Shown here one piece after another: positions 1 to 7,943 of a DNA stretch of 38,924 bases. Each line of letters starts with the position of its first letter. Position 1 is the first letter of the stretch. Source of the DNA: an uncultured Bacillaceae bacterium (lineage in GTDB: Bacteria > Bacillota > Bacilli > Bacillales > Cytobacillaceae); contig CALKIU010000156.1 of NCBI GenBank assembly GCA_937995745.1, forward strand, positions 1 through 38,924, given 5' to 3'. Position numbers and translations under genes: made by a program. The notes beneath the pieces were generated by a model. That model did no database searches. It was not told the DNA's origin and saw only the letters and a program-made list of their open reading frames with translations.

Positions 1-561
1 TTTGAATTAATTGAAATGATCAAACAGTTTAATGAGGGCTTATCTTTTTCCGGAAAAGACCTCGGTCAAAAAAGCGTCTTTTCTGTCGCGGCTGCTTTTA
101 ATCCCAATGTCAAATCCATCGAAAAAGCGGTCCAACGAATGGAAAAGAAAATAAAGTGCGGCGCGGACTATTTTATCACCCAGCCCGTCTATTCCGAAGA
201 AAAAATTATGGAAGTTTATGAAGCGACAAAACATTTGGATACCCCGATTTATATCGGTTTGATGCCCTTGACGGGACACCGGAATGCCGAATATTTGCAC
301 AATGAAGTGCCCGGAATTAAAATCGCGCCTGAAATTCGCGAACGGATGGCAAAATTGAAAGACGATCCGGTCCGCTCCATGCAGGAAGGGATTGCCATCA
401 CCAAATCGCTAATCGAAGCGGCGGCGGAACTGTTCAACGGAATTTACTTAATCACCCCGTTCTTGCGCTATGAAATGACCGTTGAACTGGCCAAGTATGC
501 TTATCAATACAGCAATGAATTACTGAGGAGGAAAAAGAATGTCCAAACCCGCGATCACTGA
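1..561 (+). CDS. yitJ: Methylenetetrahydrofolate reductase domain of YitJ-type bifunctional enzyme (5' truncated by window edge)
   Basis: The reading frame is open from base 1, so only the C-terminal 186 or so residues are present. Recognisable MetF-family segments are a QPVYSEE stretch (matching the conserved F-x-TQP-x-Y region of MTHFR), an IGLMPLTGHRNAEYLHNEVPG loop and a C-terminal helix region. MTHFR reduces 5,10-methylene-THF to 5-methyl-THF, the methyl donor for MetH. In Bacillus the enzyme partnered with metH is YitJ, which carries an N-terminal homocysteine methyltransferase domain; that half would lie upstream of this window, so the bifunctional reading is inferred. The last 23 bases overlap the start of metH, and the metH ribosome-binding site (GAGGAGG, 525-531) lies inside this gene, which implies one operon with coupled translation. 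The alternative is a plain MetF. Confidence 0.88.
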   Translation, partial: FELIEMIKQFNEGLSFSGKDLGQKSVFSVAAAFNPNVKSIEKAVQRMEKKIKCGADYFITQPVYSEEKIMEVYEATKHLDTPIYIGLMPLTGHRNAEYLHNEVPGIKIAPEIRERMAKLKDDPVRSMQEGIAITKSLIEAAAELFNGIYLITPFLRYEMTVELAKYAYQYSNELLRRKKNVQTRDH

Positions 562-3500
562 ACAAATGAACAAAAAGATTCTCATTCTTGACGGGGCCAT
601 GGGCACCATGCTGCAAAATGCCGGGCTGACAGCGGACGATTTCGGCGGCGAAAAATACGAAGGCTGCAATGAACACCTGAACTTGACGGCCCCGGAACTC
701 ATTGAATCGATCCACCTCGAATACTTAAAAGCAGGTGCTGACATCATTGAAACAAACACATTCGGCGCCACCCGGATCGTCTTGGATGATTATGATCTCG
801 GCGAAAAAGCCTACGAGATTAATAAAGCGGCCGCCAATATCGCAAAAAGAGCGGCTGAACGCATGTCAACCCCCTCTTGGCCCCGCTACGTGGCCGGAGC
901 GATGGGGCCGACGACAAAATCATTAAGCATTACGGGCGGGACAACCTTTTCAGAATTGGCCGCCTGTTACGAGGAACAAGCGCTCGGACTCATCGACGGC
1001 GGAGTCGATCTGCTTCTGTTGGAAACAAGCCAGGACTTGTTGAATGTCAAAGCCGGATTTTTGGGAATTCAACGGGCTTTTGAAAAAAGAAATGTGAAAT
1101 TGCCGCTGATGCTCTCAGCCACCATTGAACCGATGGGAACAACCCTTTCCGGACAGTCGATTGAAGCGTTCTATATTTCAGTTGAACATATGAATCCAAT
1201 CGCCATCGGCTTGAATTGTGCCACCGGCCCGGAATTTATGCAGGAACATATCCGCAGCTTGGCGCAAATATCCCGGTTTCCGGTCAGCTGCTATCCCAAC
1301 GCCGGCCTTCCCGATGAAGAGGGGCATTATCACGAAACCCCCGATTCCTTGGCAAAAAAACTGGGTGATTTTGCCAGGGAAGGCTGGCTGAACATTGTCG
1401 GCGGTTGCTGCGGAACGACCCCGGCCCATATCGAAGCGATAGCGGAGGAAATGAAACATTACGAACCGCGCCGGCACAGGGGCGGGAAAAAACATATGGT
1501 CTCCGGAATTGAGGCGTTTATCTATGATGACCCGGACATCCGCCCGATTTTGGTCGGAGAACGGACAAACGTGATCGGTTCCCGCAAATTCAAGAGGCTG
1601 ATCAGCGAAGGGAAATATGAAGAAGCGGCGGAAATCGCCCGCGCGCAGGTGAAAAACGGAGCCCATGTCATCGACGTGTGCCTGGCCAACCCTGACCGGG
1701 ATGAACTGGCCGATATGGAAAACTTTTTAAAAGAAGTGACAAAAAAAGTCAAAGTTCCTCTCGTCATCGATTCGACAGACGTCAAAGTGATTGAAAAAGC
1801 TTTGACCTATTCCCAAGGGAAAGCGATCATCAACTCCGTCAACCTTGAAGAAGGAGAAAAACGGTTTGCGGAGGTTGCCCGCCTCGTTCATCAATACGGG
1901 GCCGCCCTTGTTGTCGGGACAATCGATGAACAAGGAATGGCCGTGACGGCGGAAAGAAAGCTGGACATTGCCAAACGTTCATATGACCTTCTCGTTCACA
2001 AATACGGCTTGGCTCCGCAGGATATCATTTTCGATCCTCTCGTATTCCCGATTGGAACCGGTGATGAACAATACATCGGGGCCGCCGTGGAGACGATCGA
2101 GGGGATCCGGCTCATTAAAGAACATTTTCCGGCCGCCCTTACGATTCTCGGTATCAGTAACGTTTCCTTCGGACTGCCTCCGGTGGGACGGGAAATCTTG
2201 AATTCGGTATTTTTGTACCACTGCGTGCAGGCGGGATTGGATTATGCAATCGTCAATACAGAAAAACTGGAAAGATTCGCTTCCATTCCCGAAGAAGAGG
2301 TAAAATTGGCGGAACGGCTGTTGTTTGAAAACTCACAGGAGGCCTTGGCGGAATTTACTGACTTCTACAGGGATAAAAAGAAGGAAACGAAGAGTTCCAT
2401 TCCGGATTTGCCGCTTCCGGAACGGCTCGCCTATTATGTTGTCGAAGGCACAAAAGAAGGCCTCTTCAATGATTTGGCCGAGGCCCTAAATGTCTATCCC
2501 TCCCCGTTGGATATTATCAACGGCCCGTTGATGGAGGGGATGAAAAAAGTCGGCAAACTGTTTAACGACAATCAATTGATCGTTGCCGAAGTTTTGCAAA
2601 GCGCCGAAGTGATGAAAGCGGCGGTCTCTTATCTTGAACCGCATATGGAAAAAACCGACTCCGGCACGAAAAAAGGGAAAATCATTTTGGCGACGGTTAA
2701 GGGCGACGTTCATGATATCGGAAAAAACCTCGTTGACATCATATTGAGCAACAACGGCTACGAGGTAAAAGATCTCGGCATCAAGGTGCCCCCTTCCCAA
2801 TTAATTGAAGCCATAAAACAAGAAAATCCGGATATGGTCGGTTTATCCGGCTTGCTCGTCAAATCAGCCCAGCAAATGGTCGTCACCGCCAAGGATATGA
2901 AACAGGCGGGAATTGACATACCTATTTTGGTGGGCGGCGCGGCCCTGTCGCGAAAATTTACGGAAACAAAAATTGCTCCGGAATATGACGGGCTTGTTTT
3001 GTACGCCAAAGATGCCATGCAGGGCCTCGCATTGGCCGACCGTCTGCAAAATCCGGAAGAACGCAAAAAACTTCAGGAAGAAAAAGTGAAAAGAAGCCGG
3101 GAAGCGGTCAGAGACAACAGAACTACAAAAAATCAAACCGTAGCCGTTAACAACAAAGGGAAATCCAATATCAACAGGAATGTCCCTGTTTTTGTCCCGA
3201 AAGATACAAAAAGACATTTGCTGAGGAATTACTCCCTCGCCCACGTCGAACCGTATATTAACAAACAGATGCTGCTCGGCCGCCATCTCGGTGTTAAAGG
3301 CAAGGTGGAAAAGCTTCTGCAAGAAAAAGATGAAAAGACCGTGAAAGTTTATGAAATGGTCAAAAATCTCATGGCCGAAGCGGAAAGAAACGGCTGGATC
3401 ACGCCGCAAGCGGTATACCAATTCTTCCCAGCGCAATCAAGCGGGAATACGATTTTCATTTACGATCCGGATGAACCGGGAAAAGTGATGGAGACGTTCG

Positions 3501-3991
3501 AATTCCCGAGACAAAACTCCGGTTCCTTTCTCTGTCTTGCCGATTATATCAAGCCGGTTGATTCCGGCGAAATAGATTATGTCGGCTTTTTTGCCGTCAC
3601 TGCCGGTACTGGGGTGAAAAAGGCAGCGGAACAGTTGAAAAATGAAGGAAGATTCGTCGAATCCCACGCTTTGCTGGCATTGGCGCTGGAAACAGCGGAA
3701 GGCTTGGCCGAATTGGTTCACCGCCACATGCGGGACGCCTGGGGATTCCCCGACCCGGTGAACATGACGATGCAGGAGCGGTTCGCGGCAAAATACCAAG
3801 GACAAAGGTATTCATTCGGCTATCCGGCCTGCCCGAATTTGGAAGACCAGAAAAAACTTTTCAACCTCATTAAGCCGGAAGAAATCGGCATTATGTTGAC
3901 CGAAGGATTTATGATGGAGCCGGAAGCTTCCGTTACGGCTATTGTTTTCGCCCACCCGGATGCAAAATACTTTTCCGTCGAAACAGAATGA
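539..3991 (+). CDS. metH: Cobalamin-dependent methionine synthase MetH
   Basis: A 1150-residue protein, the usual length for full MetH, with all four modules in order. The homocysteine methyltransferase domain (about 1-320) has the zinc-ligand cysteines of GLNCATGP near residue 227 and GGCCGTTP near residue 290. The pterin-binding domain begins at RPILVGERTNV near 334. The cobalamin domain carries the DxHxxG signature as DVHDIGKN near 722. A linker rich in N, K and T (about 855-885) leads to the C-terminal reactivation (SAM-binding) domain from about 890. It transfers the methyl of 5-methyl-THF to homocysteine through methylcobalamin. The start is the ATG at 539 with GAGGAGG seven bases upstream. 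It overlaps the MTHFR gene in front and ends in a terminator. It needs B12, which fits the B12-regulated cobT further along. Confidence 0.98.
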   Translation: MSKPAITEQMNKKILILDGAMGTMLQNAGLTADDFGGEKYEGCNEHLNLTAPELIESIHLEYLKAGADIIETNTFGATRIVLDDYDLGEKAYEINKAAANIAKRAAERMSTPSWPRYVAGAMGPTTKSLSITGGTTFSELAACYEEQALGLIDGGVDLLLLETSQDLLNVKAGFLGIQRAFEKRNVKLPLMLSATIEPMGTTLSGQSIEAFYISVEHMNPIAIGLNCATGPEFMQEHIRSLAQISRFPVSCYPNAGLPDEEGHYHETPDSLAKKLGDFAREGWLNIVGGCCGTTPAHIEAIAEEMKHYEPRRHRGGKKHMVSGIEAFIYDDPDIRPILVGERTNVIGSRKFKRLISEGKYEEAAEIARAQVKNGAHVIDVCLANPDRDELADMENFLKEVTKKVKVPLVIDSTDVKVIEKALTYSQGKAIINSVNLEEGEKRFAEVARLVHQYGAALVVGTIDEQGMAVTAERKLDIAKRSYDLLVHKYGLAPQDIIFDPLVFPIGTGDEQYIGAAVETIEGIRLIKEHFPAALTILGISNVSFGLPPVGREILNSVFLYHCVQAGLDYAIVNTEKLERFASIPEEEVKLAERLLFENSQEALAEFTDFYRDKKKETKSSIPDLPLPERLAYYVVEGTKEGLFNDLAEALNVYPSPLDIINGPLMEGMKKVGKLFNDNQLIVAEVLQSAEVMKAAVSYLEPHMEKTDSGTKKGKIILATVKGDVHDIGKNLVDIILSNNGYEVKDLGIKVPPSQLIEAIKQENPDMVGLSGLLVKSAQQMVVTAKDMKQAGIDIPILVGGAALSRKFTETKIAPEYDGLVLYAKDAMQGLALADRLQNPEERKKLQEEKVKRSREAVRDNRTTKNQTVAVNNKGKSNINRNVPVFVPKDTKRHLLRNYSLAHVEPYINKQMLLGRHLGVKGKVEKLLQEKDEKTVKVYEMVKNLMAEAERNGWITPQAVYQFFPAQSSGNTIFIYDPDEPGKVMETFEFPRQNSGSFLCLADYIKPVDSGEIDYVGFFAVTAGTGVKKAAEQLKNEGRFVESHALLALALETAEGLAELVHRHMRDAWGFPDPVNMTMQERFAAKYQGQRYSFGYPACPNLEDQKKLFNLIKPEEIGIMLTEGFMMEPEASVTAIVFAHPDAKYFSVETE

Positions 3992-3997
3992 CGATGA

Positions 3998-4030
3998 AAA
4001 AAGCGGAAGGACAGCGCCTTCCGCTTTTTT
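3998..4030 (+). terminator. Rho-independent terminator of the yitJ-metH operon
   Basis: The perfect stem AAAGCGGAAGG / CCTTCCGCTTT with loop ACAGCG is followed by a run of T and starts six bases after the metH stop. The arms begin in A and end in T, so it may also work on the other strand. Confidence 0.92.
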
Positions 4031-4112
4031 TGCGTAATGTATATTGATGCAAATTCCTTTTCAATTTAAGTATGAAAATATGCAACCTTCTGAACACTCA
4101 GCATATTTTCCG

Positions 4113-4135
4113 CCGGCAACCCCCTTCCTTGCCGG
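4113..4135. repeat. Short inverted repeat downstream of the 4159-4731 gene
   Basis: CCGGCAA (4113-4119) and TTGCCGG (4129-4135) form a 7-bp stem with a nine-base loop, 24 bases beyond the stop of the minus-strand hypothetical gene. No T-run follows on either strand, so it is not a textbook terminator. The rest of 4032-4158 shows nothing recognisable. Confidence 0.4.
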
Positions 4136-4158
4136 AAATTTGCCTGAGCATGGCAGCC

Positions 4159-4731
4159 TTACGAAAAACATATCCCCGTCAACCGTGAAAGAGCTTTTAT
4201 AAACCTGTCCCATTCATTTGGAAATGTTTGCAGGCCTTTGCTGATGAAAGTCATCCCTTTTGTTTTTAGTTTCACCGACCATATTGTCCCGCCCAATACA
4301 AGTGTTTCAGGTTGATAATCTTTTTCCCAATTCCATATTTTTATTTGATAAAGTTCTTTCTTGAACTCCTCTACGCTGCCAATCGGAACCGTTCTGGGCT
4401 TCCTGCCGAAAATGTTTTGCACAAAAAAGCATTCAAACACATAAAAATAGTTTCGTTTGAAATCGACATAAACGGTGTAAGCCGGATCTTGGCAATCGGA
4501 TATCTTAAAAGACAGAGAAAGAAAATCCATATCTTTGCGAATCGATACTAAATCGCCTTTCACTGAAAATAAATCCGTTTTTCTGCTGATAATGGCTTTA
4601 ATATCGGAAACATCAACGGGATAAGTTATATCTTCTATTAAATGTAATTGGTTGATTTGTTTGCACAACGCGGACAAAGATATCGGTCCATTCTTTTCTA
4701 TCAAGTCAAATATGATTTCGACCATTGTCAT
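4159..4731 (-). CDS. Hypothetical protein with N-terminal winged-helix-like region
   Basis: I do not recognise the family. From the chosen ATG at 4731 it is about 190 residues. The first 65 or so residues (starting MTMVEIIFDLIEKNG) have the helix-strand spacing of a winged helix or HARE-HTH-like fold, with a closing LVSIRKD strand. The remainder alternates aromatic-rich strands (DFKRNYFYVFECFF, IKIWNWEKDY) and ends in a helix. No signal peptide or membrane segment is seen. An upstream ATG at 4812 would add a hydrophobic leader of 27 residues, but GGGGGA sits nine bases before 4731 and supports the shorter form. A TATAAT lies at 4783-4778 on the minus strand without a good -35. It is monocistronic. 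Function unknown; a regulatory role is only a guess from the N-terminus. Confidence 0.72.
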   Translation of the reverse strand: MTMVEIIFDLIEKNGPISLSALCKQINQLHLIEDITYPVDVSDIKAIISRKTDLFSVKGDLVSIRKDMDFLSLSFKISDCQDPAYTVYVDFKRNYFYVFECFFVQNIFGRKPRTVPIGSVEEFKKELYQIKIWNWEKDYQPETLVLGGTIWSVKLKTKGMTFISKGLQTFPNEWDRFIKALSRLTGICFS

Positions 4732-5016
4732 GCCTGATTTTCCCCCAAAAAAAACAGTTAATAGATGTTTTAATAAAATTATATGGGATATTTTCCGCTC
4801 ACACTGTAACAAATGGCACGTTTTATTAACAAACTTTATAGGAATGTTATATTGTCCACAAATTTTACATAAATATCCCTTTTTTTACCAATGCAGCAGT
4901 GCCTGTCCTCACTCCTTTTGAAAGCATCCTCCTGAGCACATTAGAAAAATGGCATATTTGCCGCTGTGCCGCCTGTCCAAAAAATATGGAAATTGCTAGT
5001 TTCAAATAAAAACGGA

Positions 5017-5034
5017 CCGGGAAAAAATTTCCGG
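5017..5034 (-). terminator. Possible terminator of cwlC
   Basis: On the minus strand the stem CCGGAAA / TTTCCGG carries one bulged C and is followed a few bases later by TTTTTATTT. It lies about 100 bases past the cwlC stop. The stem is weak. The rest of the 4732-5132 interval holds no other gene that I can support. Confidence 0.4.
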
Positions 5035-5132
5035 ACCGGTTCGGGACAGCAACTTTTTGACAAACCTGAAAATCTGCAGCCGGCTCCCCAATAGAACACG
5101 GAGAACGGGAAAATAAGAACCCTAATCTTGTT

Positions 5133-5921
5133 TTACGAATAATTGATATACACCTGAAATCCTGCCTTTTTCGCACGATCCGCGAGCGCTTCCGCATTTT
5201 TCCGCTCTTGAAAAGCTCCGATTTGCACTTTGTACAATCCGTCTTGGTGGAAAATATAAGTTTGGAAACCTTTATTTCTTGCTTCCTTTGCCATTGCTTC
5301 CGCATTCGCTTTTTGCTTGTACGCTCCAATCTGCACCCTGTACAATTTGCCCGGTTCCCCTCCAGGACCGGAATTTCCGGCTTTTTTCCTGAGGCCGAAC
5401 GCTTTAACGATTCCGTTCACATGGCCCCGTGCCAGCGCTTGAATAAATTGCGGATTCTTTAGTTTGGCCGCATCGGCAGGATGATCAATGAAACCGTTTT
5501 CCGTCAACAAAGCGGGCATTCTTGTTTCTCTAAGTACATGGAAATTGGCCCGTTTTTTCCCTCTGTCACGCAAATCCACTTGTTTCAAAATCTCACTGTG
5601 GATGATATTTTGATAAGTCGTTGTCGGACTACCCGTTCCGGGATAAATATAGCTTTCAAAACCGCTCCCGCCCGAAGCGTTGATGTGGATGGAAAGAAAG
5701 AAATCCGCTCCCCAGGCGTTGGCGTCACTCGTCCGCTGGGAAAGGCTGACGGTCCGGTCATTCGTCCGGCTCATTCTGATGGTGGCCCCTTCATATTCAT
5801 TCAGAAGCATCGACCGGATCTGCAGCGCAATCGCCAAATTCAAATCTTTTTCCACCAGTCCGTTTCCCCGCGCCCCCGGATCAGAACCGCCGTGGCCGGG
5901 ATCAAGGTAAATCTTGACCAT
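5133..5921 (-). CDS. cwlC: Sporulation N-acetylmuramoyl-L-alanine amidase, CwlC type
   Basis: A 262-residue protein close in length and order to B. subtilis CwlC (255 residues). The Amidase_3 catalytic domain (about 1-180) starts MVKIYLDPGHGGSDPGA, with the zinc histidine in DPGHGG, then EKDLNLAIA, FFLSIHINASGG and LLTENGFID, covering the usual zinc and catalytic residues. Two SPOR repeats follow a GNSGPGGEPG linker: LYRVQIGAYKQKANAEAMA and LYKVQIGAFQERKNAEALA. It cleaves the amide between MurNAc and L-alanine; CwlC in B. subtilis acts on mother-cell wall late in sporulation under SigK. The ATG at 5921 is chosen because AGGTGAGGTG lies just upstream and the catalytic domain begins there; an in-frame extension to 6104 has no homologous content. 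There is no signal peptide, as in CwlC. It is divergent from the VanW gene. Confidence 0.93.
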   Translation of the reverse strand: MVKIYLDPGHGGSDPGARGNGLVEKDLNLAIALQIRSMLLNEYEGATIRMSRTNDRTVSLSQRTSDANAWGADFFLSIHINASGGSGFESYIYPGTGSPTTTYQNIIHSEILKQVDLRDRGKKRANFHVLRETRMPALLTENGFIDHPADAAKLKNPQFIQALARGHVNGIVKAFGLRKKAGNSGPGGEPGKLYRVQIGAYKQKANAEAMAKEARNKGFQTYIFHQDGLYKVQIGAFQERKNAEALADRAKKAGFQVYINYS

Positions 5922-5938
5922 TTTTATCACCTCACCTT

Positions 5939-5966
5939 TTAAATATGAAAAAAGAGCCGAAAAGGT
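5939..5966 (-). promoter_or_regulatory. SigK-like promoter candidate for cwlC
   Basis: On the minus strand an AC (plus 5966-5965) is followed after 17 bases by CATATTTAA (5947-5939), one base away from the SigK -10 consensus CATANNNTA. The implied leader would be very short and would start near the ribosome-binding site, which lowers confidence. Support rests mainly on cwlC being a known SigK-type gene. Confidence 0.35.
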
Positions 5967-6115
5967 GAGGATAAAAAGCCCGTTTTTACAAATTTTTTGG
6001 CGAGGAGAAAAATAATGCGGAAATTTCATCTTTATGACATTTTTTGCCGAATAAAAAATCAAATGTTTGTGAAAATAAGAAAAGCTCCAATATGAACGAA
6101 ACACGGGGGAAAAGA

Positions 6116-7036
6116 ATGCAATTTTTCAACTTGATTGCCCTGGCCCTCTTTACCTTGATGCACGCACCGGCATGCGGCGGGGAACAAATTACGGTCACCG
6201 AAAACGGAAAACCCGTAGCGAGCGTAAAGAGGGAACAAATCGCTCTGCTGTTTCCGGGAATCTGTCTTATCGACCCGGCCAAATATAAACAGTTTGAAGA
6301 CCATATATATGGAATGATTTTCCAAGAGCCTGTCAATGCCAAAATAGCCGCCAACGGGGAAATTGTCCCCGAACAAACCGGCTGGAAATTAAACACTGAC
6401 GCGTTTGCCGTTCAGTTTTACAAAAGTTTTTACAGTTTGAAAGGAAACGTCATCGAAGTACCGAAAACGCCAGTTTATCCGCGCGTCGACAGCGAACTCC
6501 TCTCCCTCATCCGGATAAAGCAAATCGGACAATACGTCACCTATTACAGAACAAAACAAAAAGCGCGGGCCAACAATATTCAGCTCGCGGCCAAAGCGAT
6601 AGACAATCACGTCATTTTTCCGGGAGAAATTTTTTCTTTCAACAGAGTGGTCGGAAAAAGAACAGAAGAAAAAGGATATATGAAAGCTCCGGAATTTATG
6701 GGGGGAAACTTGGTCGAGGGCATCGGTGGCGGAATATGCCAAGTGTCCTCCACTCTGTTTAATGCTGCCGATTACGCGGGCATGAAAATTCTCGAAAGAT
6801 ACTCGCACAGCAAACCGGTTCCCTACGTGCCGCCCGGCAGAGATTGCACTGTCAGCTGGAACGGTCCGGATTTTGTTTTCCAAAACAACTACAACCAGCC
6901 CGTTTTGATTCGGGCACATGCCGCACACGGGCGTCTGGCGGTCTTCCTCTATTCATCTGAAGAGATAAACATTGAACACCGCCATGTGCCAAACTGGTCA
7001 AATCTACTCCAAATCGGTTCTGGCGGCGGGTCATGA
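6116..7036 (+). CDS. Secreted VanW-domain protein (YoaR-like)
   Basis: About 306 residues. An N-terminal hydrophobic stretch (about 1-20) looks like a signal peptide, and a Cys follows in HAPAC, though the residues before it make a poor lipobox. The C-terminal half is a clear VanW domain: RANNIQLAAKAIDNHVIFPG, then GEIFSFN, the invariant GIGGGICQVSSTLFNAA and the ERYSHSKPVPYVPPGRD region. VanW proteins are extracytoplasmic and possibly cell-wall linked; their biochemical role is not established, and vancomycin resistance should not be inferred. The start at 6116 has GGGGGA five bases upstream. An alternative ATG at 6092 would add NETRGKR and a better positively charged n-region but has no ribosome-binding site. 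The gene is divergent from cwlC, and its stop meets the stop of thiT. Confidence 0.9.
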   Translation: MQFFNLIALALFTLMHAPACGGEQITVTENGKPVASVKREQIALLFPGICLIDPAKYKQFEDHIYGMIFQEPVNAKIAANGEIVPEQTGWKLNTDAFAVQFYKSFYSLKGNVIEVPKTPVYPRVDSELLSLIRIKQIGQYVTYYRTKQKARANNIQLAAKAIDNHVIFPGEIFSFNRVVGKRTEEKGYMKAPEFMGGNLVEGIGGGICQVSSTLFNAADYAGMKILERYSHSKPVPYVPPGRDCTVSWNGPDFVFQNNYNQPVLIRAHAAHGRLAVFLYSSEEINIEHRHVPNWSNLLQIGSGGGS

Positions 7037-7609
7037 CGTTACATCTTGTCCTTTCATAAAGATGAATTTGGATGCGTTCCAACATAGCAGGACGAGAGCG
7101 ATAAAACAAAGGAAAAATGACCCTAACATCGCTGTTCCGTTAATGACGAACGAATAAATAAACGGAGACGTTCCTTTCGGCGCATAATGGCCCCAAAAAA
7201 TGACCCCGGCGACAAAATGCCAAAAATACCTGGCAACAGAGCCGGCAAATACGGCCACGAACAGCCATAAGACGGCTGTAAAGCGTTTTTTGTCCTTTAA
7301 ACCGGACAACACTTTCCGCCGAAACAATCCGGCCAATCCGATAAAAGCAAAAGCGATAAAATAATCAATGATGACTTGAAGCGGGGTGAACATAGCCGGA
7401 TCAAAAATCAGCTGCATCACTCCCCAAAGAAATCCGGACAGCATGCCCGTCACGGTTCCCCAGCGGAAAGCGATAACAAAAATCGGCACCATGGCAAAAG
7501 AAATAGAAACCCAAGGAGCAATGTGTATAGACGGCAATAAATCGAGAATCAACGCAAATGCGGCGAAAAAGGAGGCTTCGATCATCGACACGAGTCTCAT
7601 CTTGTTCAT
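7031..7609 (-). CDS. thiT: Thiamine ECF transporter S-component ThiT
   Basis: A 192-residue, highly hydrophobic protein with about six membrane helices, the length of B. subtilis YuaJ/ThiT. Family marks are SMIEASFFAAFALILDLLP in helix 1, the substrate-site region RYFWHFVAGVIFWGHYAPKG near 125-145 and a FRWGTVTGMLSG segment. ThiT binds thiamine at the membrane surface and hands it to the shared EcfAA'T energising module, whose genes are not here. The ATG at 7609 has GAGGGGG seven bases upstream. Its long leader is structured but does not carry TPP-riboswitch motifs (see the leader entry). The gene converges on the VanW gene, the two ends overlapping by three bases, with no terminator visible between them. 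Confidence 0.93.
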   Translation of the reverse strand: MNKMRLVSMIEASFFAAFALILDLLPSIHIAPWVSISFAMVPIFVIAFRWGTVTGMLSGFLWGVMQLIFDPAMFTPLQVIIDYFIAFAFIGLAGLFRRKVLSGLKDKKRFTAVLWLFVAVFAGSVARYFWHFVAGVIFWGHYAPKGTSPFIYSFVINGTAMLGSFFLCFIALVLLCWNASKFIFMKGQDVTS

Positions 7610-7632
7610 CGTCCGACCCCCTCTTCATCACC

Positions 7633-7750
7633 AAAACCTCAAGGGGGATAAATGCCTGTTCAGCGGTGAACGATATCCGGCATTCAGTTGGGCAATTCCA
7701 CTGAGTCCGTCCGGAATCGCGCTTTGTGATTTTTGCTCCCCTTGGGTTTT
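7633..7750 (-). promoter_or_regulatory. Structured RNA leader of thiT (riboswitch candidate, class not recognised)
   Basis: The 5' leader folds on paper into a three-way junction. P1 pairs AAAACC plus CAAGGGG (plus 7633-7638, 7640-7646) with CCCCTTG plus GGTTTT (7738-7750), 13 bp with one bulged base. P2 is AATGCC/GGCATT (7651-7656 with 7679-7684) with an inner GTTCA/TGAAC hairpin. P3 is ATTCC/GGAAT (7695-7699 with 7713-7717). The 3' strand of P1 (CCCCCTT on the minus strand) can instead pair with the thiT Shine-Dalgarno GAGGGGG, so forming P1 would free the site. The thi-box core (CTGAGA, and GCGNAGGGA near the 3' end) that normally precedes thiT is absent. Seen directly: the pairings. Inferred: regulation. 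Confidence 0.5.
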
Positions 7751-7885
7751 AGACCATGATTCTATTTTTATTATAAATGATGATTTAAAAATTAGATATA
7801 AACAATTTGAGTTTTCCGATAAATGAAGTTAAATTAACCGTAATTATATTATGTAAATTAATAATCGGCAATACAAGTCCAAATG

Positions 7886-7934
7886 ACAGCCGCCCGGCAG
7901 AAACCTGTTCTGCCGGGAAAAAACAGCCGGCTGT
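7886..7934. terminator. Nested inverted repeats downstream of the aspartate kinase gene
   Basis: CCCGGCAGAA (7893-7902) pairs perfectly with TTCTGCCGGG (7908-7917) and is enclosed by ACAGCCG (7886-7892) and CGGCTGT (7928-7934). On the minus strand a small AACAG-CCGG-CTGTT hairpin followed by a T-run comes first, so termination of the kinase transcript here is plausible, but the strong stem has no T-run after it. Confidence 0.5.
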
Positions 7935-7943
7935 TCACATTCC

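Noticed and set aside
2864..3436. 190-residue minus-strand reading frame inside metH
   Set aside because: Antisense shadow of a certain gene.
4865..5329. 154-residue minus-strand reading frame overlapping the end of cwlC
   Set aside because: Overlaps the SPOR coding region out of frame, basic-rich shadow without support.
6116..7036. Vancomycin-resistance determinant
   Set aside because: A VanW domain alone, without vanHAX or vanRS, is common in spore formers and does not indicate resistance.
7610..7750. TPP riboswitch
   Set aside because: Expected before thiT, but neither strand shows CTGAGA with the paired 3' GCGNAGGGA block; recorded instead as an unassigned structured leader.
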